From NCBI GenBank assembly GCA_937892865.1, contig CALBJG010000111.1, positions 1-16,470 of the forward strand: a stretch of DNA of 16,470 nucleotides, in the 5' to 3' direction. Source of the stretch: an uncultured Clostridia bacterium (GTDB lineage: Bacteria > Bacillota > Clostridia > Oscillospirales > Oscillospiraceae). Both the position numbers and the translations under genes were made by a program. Of this stretch, positions 12,966 through 16,470 are shown in pieces. The notes beneath the pieces were generated by a model. It ran no database searches and had not been told where the DNA came from. It saw only the letters and a list, made by a program, of their open reading frames with translations. Each line of letters starts with the position of its first letter. The first letter of the stretch is position 1.

Positions 12966-15204
12966 AGAAATTCCTCGTAATTACTTCGGTTTGCCAATCT
13001 TTAGACAAACTGGTAAATTTTGCGGAAAAGCCGGTAACCCGTACGATTAGATCCGGATACTTTTCTGGGTGCTTTTGGGCATCCAGCAGTTCTTCTCTGG
13101 ATGTGCAGTTCAGTTGTAAGGATTGAATAGCGGTGCAGGAAATGGTCCGGAGCAAGCCATCGCACCGATCCAGAGGAATACCGGAGGGGATGATTAAATT
13201 CACAACAGAGTTACCGGCCATAGTGGAAGCATCCAATGATGCCATAGAGTTTATCACATCGTTGACGCAAGGGATCTTCTTCAACCGGGAGGGGGTAAGT
13301 CCCTGGGCGAAATAGTCGCCGCTTTTTCTGCCATCGGGGGTTGCCAGCGTTTTTTCTCCCCACCAGCGAATCTCTGTGTAGGTCAGGTGCCCCATATTCA
13401 CTCTGCCACCGTATGTGCCGGTTGCCTTTTCACAAATGGTGAAAAGGTCGTTGTTGAAGCGGTTGGCAAGGAACATGCTTTCCTTGCTGCCATCGCCCCA
13501 ACCGGGACATTTCACAGCCGCGGCGCGAATGTCTTCAAAACCTTCCCAGTTAGCACGCACAGCCTGAAGATACTGTTCCAAGGTGTACGCCCTTGAATCA
13601 AATACCAATTGTTTGATGGCAAGTAGCGAGTCTACAAGATTGGGAAGACCAAACATTAACTGGCAATCATCCCGGTATTTGCCGCCTTTTTCTGTAAAAT
13701 CTGCCCGCTTTTCCAGGCAGTTTTCCAATGTGGCGGAGAATATGGGCAGGCGGTCAACCATATGGTGGATCTGCCCACCTTTGCGAGTAACATCCAATTT
13801 GGCGTTGAGAAGTTTTTGACAGTTTTTTAAAAGCACCTGATATATTTCTTCGAAACTTTGGCAACTATCAAATCGATCAAAGAAGATCTGCACTTTTTCT
13901 TCCACATCTTTTAGATTGTGCAGTGGGATCTCCAGGGCTTTCAGCATATTCAGGTAACTGCCGTGATCGTATTTTTCCTGGATTGTAGTTACGCCCCAGC
14001 ATCCGGTGACCAGATAGTCCCGGGCTTCTTCTATAGTTCTGCCTGATCGAACCAGGGCGGGGATCGTAGCATCGTCGTTTTGTAAAAGCACCATGCTGCT
14101 GCCTTTGAGAATGGGGGCGATGATGGCGTCTAAGTACTCTTTGGGAGAATCTTTTGAGAAACGGCATTTTATTTTTGGGAAAATGATTTTCTTTTCTGCT
14201 GCTGCGTCTAAGAACATCTTTGTCAAAGGGTTATACAAAGTGTTGCCAGCGTCGTCACAACCGCCTAAAGTGAAACTGTTTTCCAATTCGTGATCGGCAT
14301 AGCCTTCCATTGCCATATCGTGGTCGTAGTGGCAATCCCAGATCAGCAGGAACTGACAGATCAGTTCATACGCCTTTTCTTCTGTCAGCCGACCTGCGGC
14401 AATATCTGCATCGTAAAAAGAAATCAGGTCTTTGTCCAAGCGACCAAAGGTGTTAGGACCGATGCCCTCCAAAGAACCGAGGGCCGTCCGCAAGAAAGCC
14501 ACAGTAGCCAAAGCCTCATAAAAAGTTTTGGGCGCTTCCCAGGGGACGCGCTTTGCGGTGTCGGCGATCAGCAAAAGATTGTCCTTGCAGCAGTCTTCGG
14601 CCTCCGCTTGCGCCATTTCCAGGGCTTTTTGCGAAAATTTTTCTGCCATACGGCCCATTGTTATCATACCGTGACAGACGGCGTGGAGAAATTCTGCTTC
14701 CTCAGCATTCTGCGCTTTGGGCAATTCCGCCTGGGCTTTCTCATAAATGCCCTTTAAGCCAACCTCTAAAATGGGGCGGCAGTTGAAATTAAAATGCTGG
14801 GATGCATCGTTATAAAATCCGCAGATCAGATACAAATTCTCTTCCAATTGGGCAGAACGCTTTTGGAATAGATCAGGATCTTGCTCTTTGAACAAATGGC
14901 AATTGCGCATAAAGACCCAGCCATTGGCCTGGATAAAACCGTGGTTTTTAGCGGTGCGGCTGCCGTCGGAAAGGGAAGTGAGAACGCCGGTCTCATAGAA
15001 GAAAGGATTATACCGGAAAATAATCGGATTAAATTCCTCGCAGATTACATCATATTGTAATAACTTTTGGGCGGTAACAGACATATCTTCCTGAAAACGG
15101 CTATCCATAATAGAAAAGCACTTTTTGGCAAAAGCCTTCGAGCGTTCTACATCGCCCTTGAGATAAAAGGCGTATAATTCATTTCGCAACGCAGTTTCGT
15201 TCAA
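12955..15204 (-). CDS. Glycyl-radical enzyme of unknown substrate with atypical GCWG active-site motif
   Basis: 749 aa from the TTG at 15204. It is a PFL/dehydratase superfamily enzyme: the glycine loop RVTGFSAKF (G725, 25 residues from the end) takes the stable radical, and C402 in LVTGCWGVTT is the expected thiyl residue. Around it the fold landmarks are normal (QNDDATIPALV before, SYLNMLKALEIPL after). Dehydratase-type GREs (glycerol, propanediol, choline, hydroxyproline) have GCVEP, with Glu two residues after Cys as a base; PFL has Cys-Cys. Here that position is Gly404, so neither chemistry is predicted. Pyruvate formate-lyase annotation should be avoided. Start: the open frame reaches a TTG at 15243, but that lies upstream of the predicted transcription start. 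AAAGGGG (15220-15214) sits 9 nt before the TTG at 15204. An AraC regulator is divergent. No shell or transporter genes are visible. Confidence 0.9.
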   Translation of the reverse strand: MNETALRNELYAFYLKGDVERSKAFAKKCFSIMDSRFQEDMSVTAQKLLQYDVICEEFNPIIFRYNPFFYETGVLTSLSDGSRTAKNHGFIQANGWVFMRNCHLFKEQDPDLFQKRSAQLEENLYLICGFYNDASQHFNFNCRPILEVGLKGIYEKAQAELPKAQNAEEAEFLHAVCHGMITMGRMAEKFSQKALEMAQAEAEDCCKDNLLLIADTAKRVPWEAPKTFYEALATVAFLRTALGSLEGIGPNTFGRLDKDLISFYDADIAAGRLTEEKAYELICQFLLIWDCHYDHDMAMEGYADHELENSFTLGGCDDAGNTLYNPLTKMFLDAAAEKKIIFPKIKCRFSKDSPKEYLDAIIAPILKGSSMVLLQNDDATIPALVRSGRTIEEARDYLVTGCWGVTTIQEKYDHGSYLNMLKALEIPLHNLKDVEEKVQIFFDRFDSCQSFEEIYQVLLKNCQKLLNAKLDVTRKGGQIHHMVDRLPIFSATLENCLEKRADFTEKGGKYRDDCQLMFGLPNLVDSLLAIKQLVFDSRAYTLEQYLQAVRANWEGFEDIRAAAVKCPGWGDGSKESMFLANRFNNDLFTICEKATGTYGGRVNMGHLTYTEIRWWGEKTLATPDGRKSGDYFAQGLTPSRLKKIPCVNDVINSMASLDASTMAGNSVVNLIIPSGIPLDRCDGLLRTISCTAIQSLQLNCTSREELLDAQKHPEKYPDLIVRVTGFSAKFTSLSKDWQTEVITRNFYER

Positions 15205-15228
15205 GTGTAACAACCCCTTTCTGCCATC

Positions 15229-15257
15229 AGTATATCTATGCAACGCATATAAAACAA
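15229..15257 (-). promoter_or_regulatory. Sigma-A promoter of the GRE-activase operon
   Basis: TTGTTT (15257-15252), a 17-bp spacer, and TATACT (15234-15229). The start would be near 15222, leaving a leader of about 18 nt with AAAGGGG. This placement excludes the TTG at 15243 as the GRE start. Confidence 0.65.
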
Positions 15258-15287
15258 TGTCTGTTTTGGAAATTTTGTAAAATAAGG

Positions 15288-15299
15288 AAATAATTATTT
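15288..15299. promoter_or_regulatory. Palindrome overlapping the araC-family gene promoter
   Basis: AAATAATTATTT is a perfect 12-bp palindrome, within a larger imperfect one: TGTAAAATAA (15276-15285) against TTATTTACA (15294-15302). It covers part of the -35 box of the regulator gene and lies between the two divergent promoters. It is a candidate regulator site, but AT-rich palindromes are common by chance. Confidence 0.3.
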
Positions 15300-15325
15300 A
15301 CATTTTATTTCTCGATTGCTATAAT
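15297..15325 (+). promoter_or_regulatory. Sigma-A promoter of the AraC-family gene
   Basis: TTTACA (15297-15302), a 17-bp spacer, and a perfect TATAAT (15320-15325) with extended TGC before it. The start would be near 15332. The ATG at 15324 overlaps this -10 box and cannot be the start codon if the promoter is right. Confidence 0.75.
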
Positions 15326-15344
15326 GAACCGGGGAGGGGTTGTA

Positions 15345-16082
15345 GTGGAATTTTCGAATTTAAGAGCTAAAGAAATTCAAGGCGTGGTGAAATATACCCC
15401 GAATTCCAGAAGATGGACAGCGAAAAATCGTAGCAACCATATTGTTGGTATTCAACTTTATGGCAGCGCAAAGCATACTTTTTCTGATTTTGAATTTGTA
15501 ATATCGAGAAATTGTGTCTATTTCTTAAATCAAAAAGACGATTACACCGTAGAACTGCTGGAAGACACACAGGCGTTCTCCGTTCATTTTACAACAGAGG
15601 AATTTGTTGACACAGACAGTTTTTGCTTTCCTGTATCAGACCCGACAAAATTTCATTCGTTATTGCGGACGGCAGAGGCGGCATATCATTCGGGCAAGCA
15701 CCATTTGCTCTATTCTGCGCTCCATCAGATCTGTGCAGAGATTCAGCGCATCAGCCAAAAAAACTATGCCAAACAAGATGAAAGGATATTAATAGCCAAA
15801 TCCTATATGGATACACATTTTCAGGAAAAGGATTGCCTTTCAATCGCCATTTCCCAAGCAGGTATCGGTCAACGACGGTTTTGTGATCTGTTCTTCCGGA
15901 ATTTCGACATTACCCCTAATCGCTATATCCAGCGGCGTCGAATTGACCAGGGAAAGATCCTGCTTTCCGCCGGCGGCCTTTCGGTTGCAGATGTGGCAGA
16001 GGAATGCGGCTTTTCGGATGTGTATTATTTTAGCAAGGTGTTTAAAAAAGAAACCGGGGTATCCCCCAGCAAATGGAAATGA
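15345..16082 (+). CDS. AraC-family transcriptional regulator
   Basis: 245 aa from GTG at 15345. The N-terminal part (about 10-110) is beta-rich and cupin-like, the usual ligand-sensing domain. The C-terminal 100 residues carry the two AraC helix-turn-helix motifs: the first around LSIAISQAGIGQRRFCDLFF, the second with the family signature ADVAEECGFSDVYYFSKVFK and the ending TGVSPSKWK. It lies divergent from the GRE operon with about 140 bp between, so it most likely activates that operon in response to the GRE substrate or a derivative. The open frame begins at ATG 15324, but that overlaps the -10 box. GGGGAGGGG (15331-15339) lies 5 nt before GTG 15345. The leader would be only about 13 nt. 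Family is certain; the effector is unknown. Confidence 0.92.
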   Translation: MEFSNLRAKEIQGVVKYTPNSRRWTAKNRSNHIVGIQLYGSAKHTFSDFEFVISRNCVYFLNQKDDYTVELLEDTQAFSVHFTTEEFVDTDSFCFPVSDPTKFHSLLRTAEAAYHSGKHHLLYSALHQICAEIQRISQKNYAKQDERILIAKSYMDTHFQEKDCLSIAISQAGIGQRRFCDLFFRNFDITPNRYIQRRRIDQGKILLSAGGLSVADVAEECGFSDVYYFSKVFKKETGVSPSKWK

Positions 16083-16106
16083 GCCGCTCGTTGAGCGGCT
16101 CATTTT
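16079..16106. terminator. Terminator of the AraC-family gene
   Basis: Arms ATGAGCCGCTC (16079-16089) and GAGCGGCTCAT (16093-16103), a 3-nt loop, then TTTTAT. The hairpin includes the regulator's stop codon. On the minus strand it follows the 51-aa gene, but with only a short T-run. Confidence 0.88.
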
Positions 16107-16260
16107 ATACAGTTGTAAACTCGTAATCTTCGAATTTCAACCGGTCGCCCACATCTGCCCCAAAGGGGAGCAACGCGATGGCGACCTCGGAGACAACGCC
16201 GGTGTCATCATACTTGACAAAGGCGTAGTCGCCACGAATATCAATGATCGTGCAGAGCAT
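16105..16260 (-). CDS. 51-aa HypC/DUF3006-like small beta-barrel protein
   Basis: 51 aa, starting MLCTIIDIRGDYAFVKY. The pattern I-x2-I-x-GDYA-V, then SEVAIALLPFGADVGDRL, resembles HypC-type and DUF3006-type small beta-barrel proteins, where a glycine-aspartate turn and an LLP...GD segment recur. True HypC has the essential cysteine directly after Met; here it is the third residue. No other hydrogenase-maturation gene is visible, so a HypC role is not supported. The open frame extends to 16347, but AAAGGAG (16275-16269) lies 8 nt before the ATG at 16260, and the longer frame would read through a terminator hairpin. It follows the PFOR gene on the same strand. Function unknown. Confidence 0.7.
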   Translation of the reverse strand: MLCTIIDIRGDYAFVKYDDTGVVSEVAIALLPFGADVGDRLKFEDYEFTTV

Positions 16261-16276
16261 AAACAAAACTCCTTTG

Positions 16277-16304
16277 AAAAACCGCCCCGGAAAACCGGGG
16301 CGGT
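16277..16304 (-). terminator. Terminator after the PFOR gene
   Basis: Arms ACCGCCCCGG (16281-16290) and CCGGGGCGGT (16295-16304), loop of four, followed on the minus strand by TTTTT at 16281-16277. The ribosome binding site of the 51-aa gene begins one base after the T-run. Confidence 0.88.
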
Positions 16305-16327
16305 CATTTTTTAGAAGATACGAGGGA

Positions 16328-16470
16328 TTAGTCCTTGTACATCTCAACCAACTTGTTGAGGTGCTCCCAACGCTCCTTAGCGGCAGCCTCGTTCTTAGCG
16401 AACAGTTCGGTTGCGCGCTCGGGGAACTCGCGGGTCAGACGGGAGTAACGAGCCTCGTTCATCAGGAACT
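16328..16470 (-). CDS. Pyruvate:ferredoxin (flavodoxin) oxidoreductase, C-terminal end only
   Basis: The frame enters from the right edge and ends in TAA at 16330-16328. 47 codons including the stop are visible, reading FLMNEARYSRLTREFP, then a helical stretch ending LNKLVEMYKD. This matches the family's helical C-terminus (aromatic residue, R, L, FP, then ELFA and an A-K-R run) as I know it from clostridial PFORs. PFOR oxidises pyruvate to acetyl-CoA and CO2 and reduces ferredoxin, the central anaerobic step. The codons are strongly biased (CTG, CGT, AAC, AAG, GAG), as expected for a highly expressed gene. The upstream catalytic and cluster-binding parts are outside the window, so the call rests on this tail alone. 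Confidence 0.75.
   Translation of the reverse strand, partial: FLMNEARYSRLTREFPERATELFAKNEAAAKERWEHLNKLVEMYKD

Noticed and set aside
12955..15204. Annotation as pyruvate formate-lyase
   Set aside because: The Cys-Cys pair of PFL is absent (Gly-Cys-Trp-Gly instead), and the activase has the two-cluster insert not found in the PFL activase.
15324..15326. ATG at 15324 as start of the AraC-family gene
   Set aside because: It overlaps the TATAAT -10 box and lies upstream of the strong GGGGAGGGG ribosome binding site, which serves the GTG at 15345.
16261..16347. Upstream extension of the 51-aa gene to 16347
   Set aside because: It would cross the PFOR terminator hairpin and overlap the PFOR stop; the ATG at 16260 has a proper ribosome binding site.
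1..16470. CRISPR arrays, IS elements, prophage genes, attachment sites
   Set aside because: No regularly spaced repeats, transposase, integrase or phage structural genes were seen on either strand.

Overview
The window looks like a chromosomal segment of an anaerobic, endospore-forming Gram-positive bacterium of the Clostridia, probably Oscillospiraceae-like. This placement is inferred. The support is a SpoIIID gene behind a sigma-E-like promoter, strong AGGAGG-type ribosome binding sites, a glycyl-radical enzyme with its activase, and the C-terminus of a pyruvate:ferredoxin oxidoreductase at the right edge. No phage, IS, plasmid or CRISPR sequence is visible, and nearly all intergenic DNA is accounted for by promoters and terminators.

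Layout from left to right. 1-90: 5' half of a tRNA-Leu(GAG) on the minus strand with a perfect sigma-A promoter. 91-3255: a secreted 972-aa protein with a LamG-like domain and a metallophosphoesterase domain, preceded by two inverted repeats. 3294-5027: a two-gene sugar operon, a D-lyxose/D-mannose isomerase translationally coupled to a PfkB sugar kinase. 5052-8027: a cytoplasmic GH3 glycosidase coupled to rsmE. 8038-10300 (minus): rlmH, a TPR protein and a DUF4037 nucleotidyltransferase-like protein. 10324-10431: a 35-aa peptide gene too short for usual gene callers. 10438-12127: spoIIID and, divergently, an AI-2E-family membrane protein, with back-to-back sigma-E-like and sigma-A promoters. 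12120-16106: a glycyl-radical enzyme plus activase (minus) divergent from an AraC-family regulator. 16105-16470: a 51-aa HypC/DUF3006-like gene and the end of PFOR (minus).

How the genes may work together. The GH3 enzyme, isomerase and kinase suggest intracellular use of a glycoside whose released sugar is isomerised (mannose to fructose, or lyxose to xylulose) and phosphorylated. The GRE, activase and AraC regulator form a self-contained inducible anaerobic module. Its GRE has Gly-Cys-Trp-Gly at the thiyl cysteine instead of the Gly-Cys-Val-Glu of the dehydratases or the Cys-Cys of pyruvate formate-lyase, so its reaction is probably not one of the standard ones. That GRE is the best candidate here for undescribed biochemistry. 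The DUF4037/TPR pair and the 35-aa peptide are the next most interesting. Several gene starts were moved from the longest open frame, using promoter and ribosome-binding-site positions.
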